A stretch of 64,000 bases of DNA from Gelidibacter salicanalis (GTDB lineage: Bacteria; Bacteroidota; Bacteroidia; Flavobacteriales; Flavobacteriaceae), in contig NZ_JAEHJZ010000009.1 of the NCBI RefSeq assembly GCF_016469035.1, positions 1-64,000 on the forward strand, given 5' to 3'. Under the pieces are notes generated by a model. It saw only the letters and a list, made by a program, of their open reading frames with translations, was not told where the DNA came from and did not search any database. The position numbers were made by a program, and so were the translations under genes. Shown here in pieces: positions 27,973 to 37,080 of the stretch; the stretch's first letter is position 1, and every line of letters begins with the position of its first letter.

Positions 27973-30900
27973 AAACGCAAATTAAGTATTGCCTACAAAT
28001 AATTGTGGTCTTGTGCTTTGGAAGTGCTATATATGCACAAACTGTTACAGGTGTTGTTTCAGGAGCTGACGGTCCATTGCCCGGGGTAAATATTATTGTA
28101 AAAGGAACTACCAATGGTGCAGCCACCGATTTTGATGGAAGTTATAGCATTACCATCATTGACCCTCAGGCTATTTTAGTGTTTAGCCAATTGGGGTATG
28201 AGACCAAGGAGGTTGCTGTAAATGGGCAGACTGTAATTAACGTTTTAATGACAGAAGATTTACAGGCCTTGGATGAGGTGGTTCTTGTGGGCTATTCCTC
28301 AAGAAAGAAATCAACCTTAACTGGTGCTGTTTCTGTGGTAGATATGACCGATCTTGAAAAAACGAGAGTTGTCAATGTTACACAAGCCCTGCAAGGTCAA
28401 GTTGCCGGGGTTCAGGTAACTGCCAGTACAGGAGCTCCTGGAGACCCCATAGAAGTGCGTATTCGTGGCGAAGGGACCATAGGGAATAACGATCCGTTAT
28501 ATGTTATAGATGGGATTCCTACGCGTGACATCAGTTTTTTAAACCAAGCGGATATCAAGTCCATGTCCATCTTAAAGGATGCTTCTGCGGCCGCTATTTA
28601 TGGATCGCGGGCCTCTGGTGGCGTCGTGTTGATTACCACCAAAAGCGGCCAGGTAGGGAAAGTGAGTTTTGATGTGGATTATTATACTGGGATCCATTAT
28701 GTTTCTAATCTTCCAAAAATGCTCAATACAGAACAGTATATCAATACGGTGGAAAAAGCTTGGAATAATTCCAGTAGAACGGGCACCAATCCTTATACTG
28801 CAGATCGAGGAAGGGCTGATTTCTCAGATACAGACTGGCTCGATGAATTGTTTGAAACAGGAAAATCCCAAAACTTGCAATTTACAGCAAGTGGCGGAAG
28901 TGATAAAATTCAATTTTTGACCTCATTGGGGTATTATCATCAAGATGGTATTGTGGTATATGATCATGACAGCTATAAGCGATTAAACTATAGAACCAAC
29001 CTCAATGTGAATCTCACAGAACGTTTGAAAATTGGAACGAATCTTCAATTGACTTACGCTACCCAAGATAAATTATCGTCTAAAGGTGATGAACCTGGTA
29101 TTATCAGGCATGCCTTATTAAGACCGCCGGTATTAGGCGTCTATAAGGATATCAATGACCCAACCTATTCTGTAAGAGATCCGTTTACTGATTTGCCTTT
29201 TTATGTCCATAAAAATAGAGATAATGGCGGCTGGGAAAGTGATAAGTATGAATGGTCTCAAAATCCGATTGCATTGGCATATTTTACAGACGATGTACGA
29301 CGTAATTTTAGAACTTTCGGAAATATTTACGCTGAATATGCATTCTTAAAAGAGAAGTAACTCACTTTTAGAACCAACATTGGGGTTGATCTATCGTTTT
29401 TTCACAATAAAATATTTAATGAAAACTTTGGCGATGACGATGGCGGCGGAAATGAAACAGACCAAGGTTTGGGAAGACAGAACCGTCCAAATAATTTAAA
29501 TGAAGACCGTGGCGAATCCCGTACCATTACCTTTAACAATACGCTTAATTATGCAAAAACCATCAATGACAAACATGACATTAGTGTATTGGTGGGGACT
29601 GAGTTTATTGATAATTATGACTCCTCAATTGGAGCCAGTAGAATGCGGTTTGATATTACGGACAAAACCTTTAGATATATAGATTACGGGGGTACGGAAA
29701 CTGATTTGTGGAATGGTGGAAGTGCTTCAGAATGGGCCTTGTTTTCATTTTTTGGATCGGGCACTTATGTGTATGACAGCAAATATATGGTGACGGCAAA
29801 CTTTAGGGCTGATGCCTCTTCGCGTTTTTCTGAGAATAATAGATGGGGGTATTTCCCTTCTGTTTCGGCAGGTTGGAAAATATCAGATGAGAACTTTTTA
29901 AAAGATGTGTCATGGCTATCGAATTTAAAGTTGAGAGCAGGGTGGGGTCGATTGGGAAATCAGGAAATTGATAATTATGCCTTTTTAACGTTAATAAGTC
30001 AAACAGATGGTAAAGTTGTTGTAAAACGCTACGGAAATGACGATTTAAAATGGGAAACTTCTGAATCGAGCAACTTTGGTATTGACTTTGGTTTTTTTGA
30101 TAACAAATTATCCATCTCTACGGATTATTTCGTAAAAAGAACAACAGATATTTTGTTGCCCGTGGGCCTCCCAAGTATTGTTGGAGATGTCTCACCTACT
30201 ATTGTAAATGCGGGTGAAGTGCTCAATAAAGGCTTCGAATTTACCTTAAACTATAGAAATTCAGATAACGAATTTAAATATGGCATCAATGCAAACTTTG
30301 GAACCTTGATCAACAGTGTTGAACGATTGCAGACGAGAGAGGTTGGACAATCATTAAATTCTTTTTTCGGTTATAAAATGGTTGGTATTTACCAAAATCA
30401 GGCCGAAATTAATAGCTATTTGAGCGGCACCCCAAACCCAACTGCAAAGCCTGGAGATATTAAATTTGCCGATCTAAATAATGATGGTATCATCAATTCG
30501 GTTGATAGAACATTTACAGGTGACGCCATTCCAGATCTTACCTATGGACTGTCTTTATCGGCAAAATATAAACGCTTTGATTTTTCGTGTCTTTTTCAAG
30601 GCGTAGAAGGCGTTGACAAATATAATGATGCTAGGAAAATAGTGGATTATGATACCAGACCCTTCAATTATACCACAAATATTTTAGGAGCTTGGGATGG
30701 TGAAGGCAGTAGTAATACAATACCAAGAGTGACGTTTGAAGATAACGGCAGTAGCAAGGAATCCAGTATTTATGTTGAAGACGCCTCGTATTTCCGACTT
30801 AAAAATGCGGAAATTGGGTATACCTTAAATGGGATGATGGGGGTACAGGATATCCGTCTCTATATATCTGGTCAAAATCTATTCACAGTAACCAACTATA

Positions 30901-30992
30901 CAGGTTTAGATCCAGAATCTACTGATACGGTTGATAAGGGCACTTATCCATCCTCATCATCGGTCTTATTTGGCGTAAATGTTAAGTTTTAA
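27969..30992 (+). pseudogene. susC-like: SusC-family TonB-dependent transporter, interrupted by one nonsense codon
   Basis: The frame spans 1007 codons, the usual SusC size. It starts with a signal peptide ending near AIYAQ, a carboxypeptidase-regulatory-like domain (GVNIIVKGTTNGAATDFDG), and a TonB box region (LDEVVLVGYSS). The plug (PLYVIDGIP, SILKDASAAAIYGSRASGG) and a long beta-barrel ending in ...NVKF follow. Codon 464 is TAA (29358-29360, in KEK-stop-LTFRTNIGVD). Downstream the frame is open and barrel-like to 30992, so this is one gene with a single stop and not two genes. A fragment starting at the TTG 29469 would lack signal and plug. Outer-membrane glycan import should be lost. SusD follows at once. 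Confidence 0.88.
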
Positions 30993-31011
30993 TATTTTAA
31001 AAATACGAGTT

Positions 31012-32499
31012 ATGAAAACAATATATAAAAGTTTAATTGCTGTAGGTGCCTTTTTAATAGTTGTGGGGTGTAATGACGAATTAACAAAGGATCCCATCGG
31101 GCTTTTGACCTTAGATCAGGTGGACACCAATCCTACCATAAACACTTTGGAATCTTCGGTAAATTCTTCTTACCAGTTGCTTTCCAGCACCTTAAACATT
31201 GTGGGCGAATGGCAGTGGGATGATGGAACGGTTACTCGGAATGATTTTATTTTGCATGACATTGCCTCAGGAGACATGAACAAAAAATGGAATCCAGATG
31301 GAGATCAAGCCTGGATGGATGAAATAAGTGCTTATAGTTTTACGGCAGATAACGGTGCTTTTAATGGGATCTGGCTTTATGATTATGAGGGGATTAACAG
31401 AATCAACCTGGCAGTAAGTTATTTGACAAATCCAGAAATAATCCAGTCGGTTGGGATTAGCGAAGCACGCAAAAACCAATTGCTGGGCGAGTCGTATTTT
31501 TTAAGAGCTTTTTATTATTTTGATTTGGTAAACAATTTTGGCGGAGTGCCACTGTTAACAGAGCCTCTTACTTCTTTTGCTCAGGCTTATGAGGCGGCGG
31601 TCAGAGTCCCCGAGACTGAAGTTTGGGAACAGATAAATGCTGATTTGGTTGCCGCCAAAGCCTTGTTGCCAAATGCTAAATATCCATCCCCCGCTGAACC
31701 TTGGAGAGTCTCAAAAGGAGCAGTCATTGCCTTGCAGGCCAAAGCGGCTTTGTATAATAAAGACTGGGGAAGCGTCATTAGCTTCGTAAACGAATTGGAG
31801 GCGCTTGGTTTTTATAGTCTGAATGCCAATTATTTTGACAATTTTGATGTGGATAAAGAATTTTCCGATAACGAAGTGATTTTCGCTTACGATCATATTT
31901 CAAATCAAAATCCGAGAAAAGGAAATGGTTTGAATGCATTGATAGGGTGGGGATTTGTTGCGCCAACAGAAAGTTTTATAAATGAATTTGAGCCCAACGA
32001 TCCGAGATTGCTGTATACCGTAGACGTACCTAACCAGAATGTTTCAAAATTATTGGGAAATACTGTGGGGGATGACAAAGGGAATGATGATGCACCAAGC
32101 AATAAAATATTTATACGTTATGCAGATGTTTTACTCTGGAAAGCAGAAGCTCTGAATGAAACAGGCGACTATAGCGGCGCCATCGCGGTGATAAATGATA
32201 TAAGAAATAGAGCCAGAACGACACCCACTGCTGATGGCTCTGTAACACCTCCCGGAACCTTGGCGGCCAGACCAAATTCTACTGACCCTGTACAAATAAA
32301 AAATTGGTTAATGCATGAGAGACGCGTGGAACTCGGTTTTGAATCGCAACGATTCAATGATCTAAAAAGATGGGGAATTGCCCAAGCATTTTTAACAGGA
32401 CTTGGAAAAAACTTTCAGGACAAAAATTATCTGTATCCAATTCCACAGGGCGAAGTTGACAAGTCGGCAGGCACCATTACCCAGAACCCAGGTTACTAA
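31012..32499 (+). CDS. susD-like: SusD/RagB-family outer-membrane glycan-binding lipoprotein
   Basis: The 495-aa protein starts at 31012; an in-frame upstream start at 30979 would overlap susC and displace the signal peptide. MKTIYKSLIAVGAFLIVVGC ends in the lipobox Cys20. SusD hallmarks are visible: an N-terminal TPR-rich part with LLGESYFLRAFYYFDLVNNF and VPLLTEP, and the C-terminal motifs IRYADVLLWKAEALNETGD and HERRVELGFESQRFNDLKRW. It would sit on the outer face as the lid of the SusC barrel and bind the target glycan. It is intact although its SusC partner carries a stop codon. A terminator follows at 32546. Confidence 0.95.
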   Translation: MKTIYKSLIAVGAFLIVVGCNDELTKDPIGLLTLDQVDTNPTINTLESSVNSSYQLLSSTLNIVGEWQWDDGTVTRNDFILHDIASGDMNKKWNPDGDQAWMDEISAYSFTADNGAFNGIWLYDYEGINRINLAVSYLTNPEIIQSVGISEARKNQLLGESYFLRAFYYFDLVNNFGGVPLLTEPLTSFAQAYEAAVRVPETEVWEQINADLVAAKALLPNAKYPSPAEPWRVSKGAVIALQAKAALYNKDWGSVISFVNELEALGFYSLNANYFDNFDVDKEFSDNEVIFAYDHISNQNPRKGNGLNALIGWGFVAPTESFINEFEPNDPRLLYTVDVPNQNVSKLLGNTVGDDKGNDDAPSNKIFIRYADVLLWKAEALNETGDYSGAIAVINDIRNRARTTPTADGSVTPPGTLAARPNSTDPVQIKNWLMHERRVELGFESQRFNDLKRWGIAQAFLTGLGKNFQDKNYLYPIPQGEVDKSAGTITQNPGY

Positions 32500-32545
32500 A
32501 TGAACAAAGATTAAGGATTATTTGAGTTAGTTATAGGTAATCTTA

Positions 32546-32584
32546 AAGAAGTAGTTTATCTACCATATTCTACTTCTTTTTTTT
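32546..32584 (+). terminator. Terminator after susD
   Basis: AAGAAGTAG / CTACTTCTT (32546-32554 and 32570-32578) with a 15-nt loop, followed by a run of T. Confidence 0.75.
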
Positions 32585-32628
32585 CGAGTGAAATTCGATT
32601 TTTGGAATCGCGCTAAAACCAATACTTG

Positions 32629-32676
32629 ATTGTCCGTAAACCATCATAATGATATCAATTGATTCATTACACTAAC
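32629..32676 (+). mobile_element. Solo end of an IS5-type insertion sequence
   Basis: About 48 bp beginning ATTGTCCGTAAACCATCATA match the terminus at 55597-55644, which is attached to the decayed transposase of the element there. No transposase is left at this place. Confidence 0.55.
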
Positions 32677-32970
32677 ATGTATATATCATCAAAAAAAAAC
32701 AAATATTTGATTTTTTTCCGCGTAAATCTGCGAGATCTGTGGGTTAATTTTTCCATACGCTTAGTTGTATTTCCCGCTGATTACGGAGATGTCCGCAGAT
32801 TTTTTTACTAGTATGGCAAAAAACGAATATACAAAACTGATCACACCAAAAGATCTAAGTTGTCCCGATAGGGATTAGGAGAATCTGGATTTTTAGAGGG
32901 ATCTGGGTGTAATACTTTAGACTTAGGCCATCTTAAAAACCATTTCAATAACCAATAAACCACATATGAA
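32677..32970. other. Intergenic region before the GH130 gene
   Basis: Two short degenerate repeats related to CGCGTAAATCTGCGAGATC and CCGCTGATTACGGAGATGTC (32717-32815) are of the kind scattered in Bacteroidota intergenic DNA. No ORF was seen. The promoter of the GH130 operon should lie here, but I cannot name its -33/-7 elements with certainty. Confidence 0.4.
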
Positions 32971-34020
32971 ATGAGCGACATTGCAATGAGATACAAGCAA
33001 AATCCAATTTTATCTCCTCAAGATCTAAACCCCAGCAATCCAAAGATGATGATTGAGTGTTTGCTCAATCCGGGTGTTTTTAAATTTAAGGGCAAAATAG
33101 GATTGGTGGTTAGGGTAGCCGAAAGGACCATTCAAAAAGAGGGTTTTCTGTCGGTACCCATATATGATAATTTCGGCAAAGTTGAACTGTTGAACTTCAA
33201 ACTGGATGACCCCAAATTGGAGGCCTCAGATGCCCGCGTGATCAACTACGATGGCGTTGATTATCTCACCACCATCTCGCATTTAAGGGTTGTATGGAGT
33301 GACGATGGCATCAATTTCTCTAAGCATACGTCGTATCCATCGCTTTTTGGAGAAGGAGAATACGAATCGTATGGTATTGAAGATTGCAGAGTCTCGCAAC
33401 TTGAGGATACTTACCATTTAACGTATACCATGGTCTCACCAAACGGGGTTGGGGTAGGGCTTCGCATTACAAAAGATTGGAAGCATTTTGATAAGAAAGG
33501 CATGATTTTTAGTCCCCACAATAAAGATTGCGCCATTTTTGAAAAGAAAATAAACGGTACATATTACGCACTCCACAGGCCCAGCAGTCCGGAATTGGGA
33601 GGCAATTATGTTTGGTTGGCAGAATCGCTAGACGGTCTTCATTGGGGGAATCATAAATGCATTGCAAAAACTCGTACCGGAAAGTTTGATAGTAAACGAT
33701 TGGGCGCTGGTGCAGCTCCTATAAAAACAGAAAAAGGCTGGCTGGAAATTTATCATGGGGCCACTGAAAAAAATAGATATTGCTTGGGTGCTATGTTGTT
33801 GGATTTAAATGATCCTTCCATCGTCCTTGCGCGTTCCGAGGCACCCATCATGGAACCCATTGCCGATTACGAACAAACGGGATTTTTTGGGAACGTGGTT
33901 TTCACCAATGGCCATGTGGTTGATGGAGATACTATTAGAATGTATTATGGGGCATCAGACCAACATGTGTGTTTGGCCAACTTTTCAATAAGACAAATAC
34001 TAAAAACACTAGAACACTAA
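32971..34020 (+). CDS. Glycoside hydrolase family 130 protein (beta-mannoside phosphorylase or beta-mannosidase)
   Basis: The 349-aa protein lacks a signal peptide and shows the five-bladed propeller pattern of GH130. Examples are SDARVINYDGVDYLTTISHL, YGIEDCRVSQLEDTYHLTYT with the conserved Asp, ALHRPSSPELGG and WLEIYHGATEKNRYCLGAML. Family members phosphorolyse or hydrolyse beta-1,4- or beta-1,2-mannosides; subgroup assignment needs alignment. Being cytoplasmic, it would act on imported oligosaccharides. Its TAA overlaps the ATG of the MFS gene (TAATG), so the two are translationally coupled, which fits transport followed by intracellular cleavage. Confidence 0.9.
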   Translation: MSDIAMRYKQNPILSPQDLNPSNPKMMIECLLNPGVFKFKGKIGLVVRVAERTIQKEGFLSVPIYDNFGKVELLNFKLDDPKLEASDARVINYDGVDYLTTISHLRVVWSDDGINFSKHTSYPSLFGEGEYESYGIEDCRVSQLEDTYHLTYTMVSPNGVGVGLRITKDWKHFDKKGMIFSPHNKDCAIFEKKINGTYYALHRPSSPELGGNYVWLAESLDGLHWGNHKCIAKTRTGKFDSKRLGAGAAPIKTEKGWLEIYHGATEKNRYCLGAMLLDLNDPSIVLARSEAPIMEPIADYEQTGFFGNVVFTNGHVVDGDTIRMYYGASDQHVCLANFSIRQILKTLEH

Positions 34021-35327
34021 TGATAGATTTAGCAAGGGTAGGTTTAAGGGATTTTACACGAAGTGCGAAAATATTAATTATCACCAATACAATTTATGCA
34101 TTTGTACTGCCGGTGATTGATATTTTCGTGGCTTCCTATATTATGCGAAATTCAAATGATCCTTCCAAGGTCATCCTATACCAATTGGCCATCTATGTTG
34201 GTATTCCCATTACCTTTCTCATCAATGGGTATTTGTTGAATAAAGTCAATGTTAAAAAACTGTTCTCATTAGGGATGCTTCTCAGCGGTGTATCCATGGT
34301 GTTTATGATGTCTTTAAAGGAAATCGATTACTTTGGGTTGATAGGTGCAGGACTGATTATGGGGATGTCCTTTGGTCTGTATTGGGCTAACCGCGACTAT
34401 TTGGTGCTTTCCACCACACAGGACAGAACCCGGAATTTTTATTATGGTCTGGAAACTTTTATTTATACCATCATCGCATCAACGGTGCCGTTTTTAATTG
34501 GTTGGTATTTGATGAAAGGCCATGCAGATTCAGACACCATGTCTAATGAAGCCGTAAATTCTGGCTACCGAGTGATCACCACTATCGTGTTTTTGATTAC
34601 GCTTCTCGCCTCCATTGTATTTCATTTTGGTACTTATGATAAGCCAAAGAGTGAAAAATTTCTGTATTTTAAATTTCACAAGCTTTGGAAAAAAATGCTT
34701 CAGTTATCCGTGTTAAAAGGACTGGCTCAAGGTTTTATTGTTACAGCACCAGCCATGTTGATGATGAAATTCTTCCATTCTGAAGGCGCCTTAGGGTCTG
34801 CCATTTCTATAGGTGCTATTATTGCGGCAGTCATCATGCTAATCTTGGGGAAATACTCAAAACCCAAACACCGATTGGTTATTTTTAGTATTGGACTGAT
34901 CTCTTTTTTTCTCGCTGCGTTCTTTAATGGTCTGCTGTTCAATACCACTGGGGTGATTTTATTTATGTTTTTATTGTTGATTGCTCGACCTATTTTGGAT
35001 ATTGCTTACTTTCCTATTCAGCTAAAAGTTATTGATGTCCTATCAAAATTGGAAAATAGAAATGAATTTTCCTATATCTTGAATCATGAATTTGGCCTGT
35101 TTGTTGGACGTTTTATAGGAGCGGGAACCTTTTTGGGTATCGCCTTTTTTGTTAATGCCGATATTGCTTTAAGATACGCTTTACTCATTATCGGAAGTCT
35201 ACAATTGCTTTCAATACTGATTGCCAAGCAACTCTTAAAACAGCAAGCAACTTTGGAAAAGGAGCTGTTGGATAAAGAGGTTTTGGAAGAAACCCCAGTA
35301 ATTTCTAACCCTATAAGCACAAAATAA
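34020..35327 (+). CDS. MFS transporter
   Basis: The 435-aa protein has about 12 hydrophobic helices arranged as 6+6 and the loop-2/3 region NGYLLNKVNVKKLFSLGM typical of the major facilitator superfamily. The start at 34020 overlaps the GH130 stop codon by one base; an earlier in-frame start at 33969 lies inside GH130 and lacks membrane character. It probably imports mono- or oligosaccharides across the inner membrane for GH130. The gene downstream begins two bases after its stop. Confidence 0.88.
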   Translation: MIDLARVGLRDFTRSAKILIITNTIYAFVLPVIDIFVASYIMRNSNDPSKVILYQLAIYVGIPITFLINGYLLNKVNVKKLFSLGMLLSGVSMVFMMSLKEIDYFGLIGAGLIMGMSFGLYWANRDYLVLSTTQDRTRNFYYGLETFIYTIIASTVPFLIGWYLMKGHADSDTMSNEAVNSGYRVITTIVFLITLLASIVFHFGTYDKPKSEKFLYFKFHKLWKKMLQLSVLKGLAQGFIVTAPAMLMMKFFHSEGALGSAISIGAIIAAVIMLILGKYSKPKHRLVIFSIGLISFFLAAFFNGLLFNTTGVILFMFLLLIARPILDIAYFPIQLKVIDVLSKLENRNEFSYILNHEFGLFVGRFIGAGTFLGIAFFVNADIALRYALLIIGSLQLLSILIAKQLLKQQATLEKELLDKEVLEETPVISNPISTK

Positions 35328-35328
35328 A

Positions 35329-37068
35329 ATGATTGATAAAAAATTCATTCTAATTCTATTCATTGGATTACAGTTTCTGTCTTGTAAAACGGGATCTTCT
35401 AAGTTTGTTAGTGAACATTCAATCCATCAAATTCAGTTAAGTAGAGTAGAGGCGATGCCTAATTTACCAGAACCTTTTAAGATCATGGATTTTAAGGAAA
35501 TGGCAAAAAAGTTTGACGCCTTGGTGTATGATGAGACACAAACGGGAGACTATTGGCCCCTCATTTGGACGGATGACTCCCGTAAAAACTTTGATCAAGA
35601 GACCTTTGGGATTTATACCGCGATGGGCGATTTAAGACAGGGACCCCAACATAACGAGGGTATCTTTCATGAATCCTTGGCAACGGTAGGCTCTGTATTT
35701 GGAGCAACTTTGGTAGGAATCGATAAGTCAGATCAGCACGGTAAGAATTATGTTGCCATGCTGAAGAATTATTATAATTCTGAAACCAAATGGAATATTG
35801 TAATGAACAACACGTCTCCAGAGGTGGCAATGCTGGGTGGGGGCTATGGACGGGATTGGTGGTATGATGTCTATCCAAATGTGTTGTTTTATGGTCTGGC
35901 AAATTTTTATCCTGACGAAAAGGATTATAACGAAATTTTGCGCTCGGTGGCTGATAAATTTTATGAAGCCGATGCGGTTTTAGCCGGAAACTATTCGCAT
36001 TCCTTTTTTGATTACGCCACATTAGCGCCTCAAGATAATTGGATCTGTAAACAAGAAGATGCTGCCGCAGGCCATGCCTACGTATTGTATGCGGCCTATC
36101 AGAAATTTAAGGAGCCAAAGTATTTGGAGGGTGCCAAAAATGCGTTAGAAGCACTTCTCGCACAGGAAGATAACAGATTTTATGAAATTTTAATGCCATT
36201 TGGAGCCTATGTGGCAGCACGTTTAAATGCTGAACAAGGAACAGATTACAATTACACTAAAATTCTGGATTGGACTTTTAACGGTACCTCCGTTTGTAGG
36301 GAAGGTTGGGGTGTGTTGGTGGGCAATTGGAACGGGTATGATGTTTCTGGAATTGTGGGAAGTACGGTGGATCATGGCGGATTTGGTTTTTTGATGAACA
36401 CTTATGACACTATGTGGCCACTGGTGCCTATGGTCAGATACGACCAGCGTTACGCCAATGCGATAGGCAAATGGATGTTAAACGCCAGCAATGCCTTAAA
36501 ATTATTTTATCCTTACGAAATGCCTGACCAACATCAATCCATCCCCGAATTAAAACACCATACCAAAGGGGTTATCGCTTATGAAGGTCTGATTAAAAAC
36601 TCACATTTTGAGCAATATGAACAAATCGCCGCCCCCATCGCCATTGGTGATGGTCCCCATTGGGTAGAGGGTAATCCAGATGTATCGCAGTTTAGCGTTT
36701 ATGGAAGCGGGCACGTGGGTATTGCTGGTGCCATTATTTCCAAAACGAATGTGGAAAATATACTGCAATTGGATGTATTGGCGACTGATTTCTACCGAGA
36801 AGCAGCATTCCCGTCGTATCTCTATTATAATCCCAATCCGGAAACTAAAACGGTTACCATTTCTGTCGGCAAACAATCCTTAAAGATCTATGATGCCGTA
36901 CAAAGAAAGTTTCTTAAAGAAAATGTAAAAGGTGATTTCACATTTAATATCCCAAAGGAACATGCAGCGCTCTTGGTGATGGTACCTCAAACCGCCATCT
37001 TATTAGAAAAGAACGGTAAATTATATGCCGATGATGTTGTGATAGATTATAGATATTCAGAAAACTAA
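35329..37068 (+). CDS. Lipoprotein with alpha/alpha-barrel-like sequence, possible glycoside hydrolase or lyase
   Basis: The 579-aa protein begins IDKKFILILFIGLQFLSC (lipobox Cys near 19), so it is anchored to a membrane, probably the outer one. The body is rich in aromatic helical repeats (YGRDWWYDVYPNVLFYGLAN, NWICKQEDAAAGHAYVLYAA, EGWGVLVGNWNGYDVSG, GSTVDHGGFGFLMNTYDTMW). This resembles (alpha/alpha)6-barrel carbohydrate enzymes. A beta-rich C-terminus follows (from about 500). I cannot place it in a numbered family. Its genetic coupling with GH130, MFS and the 822-aa protein argues for glycan degradation. Confidence 0.75.
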   Translation: MIDKKFILILFIGLQFLSCKTGSSKFVSEHSIHQIQLSRVEAMPNLPEPFKIMDFKEMAKKFDALVYDETQTGDYWPLIWTDDSRKNFDQETFGIYTAMGDLRQGPQHNEGIFHESLATVGSVFGATLVGIDKSDQHGKNYVAMLKNYYNSETKWNIVMNNTSPEVAMLGGGYGRDWWYDVYPNVLFYGLANFYPDEKDYNEILRSVADKFYEADAVLAGNYSHSFFDYATLAPQDNWICKQEDAAAGHAYVLYAAYQKFKEPKYLEGAKNALEALLAQEDNRFYEILMPFGAYVAARLNAEQGTDYNYTKILDWTFNGTSVCREGWGVLVGNWNGYDVSGIVGSTVDHGGFGFLMNTYDTMWPLVPMVRYDQRYANAIGKWMLNASNALKLFYPYEMPDQHQSIPELKHHTKGVIAYEGLIKNSHFEQYEQIAAPIAIGDGPHWVEGNPDVSQFSVYGSGHVGIAGAIISKTNVENILQLDVLATDFYREAAFPSYLYYNPNPETKTVTISVGKQSLKIYDAVQRKFLKENVKGDFTFNIPKEHAALLVMVPQTAILLEKNGKLYADDVVIDYRYSEN

Positions 37069-37080
37069 ACGGCTTGAAAG

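Noticed and set aside
29469-30992. Independent 507-codon gene downstream of a short SusC
   Set aside because: It is in the same frame as the first part, starts at a TTG within barrel sequence, and lacks signal peptide and plug; a single nonsense codon in one SusC gene explains both.
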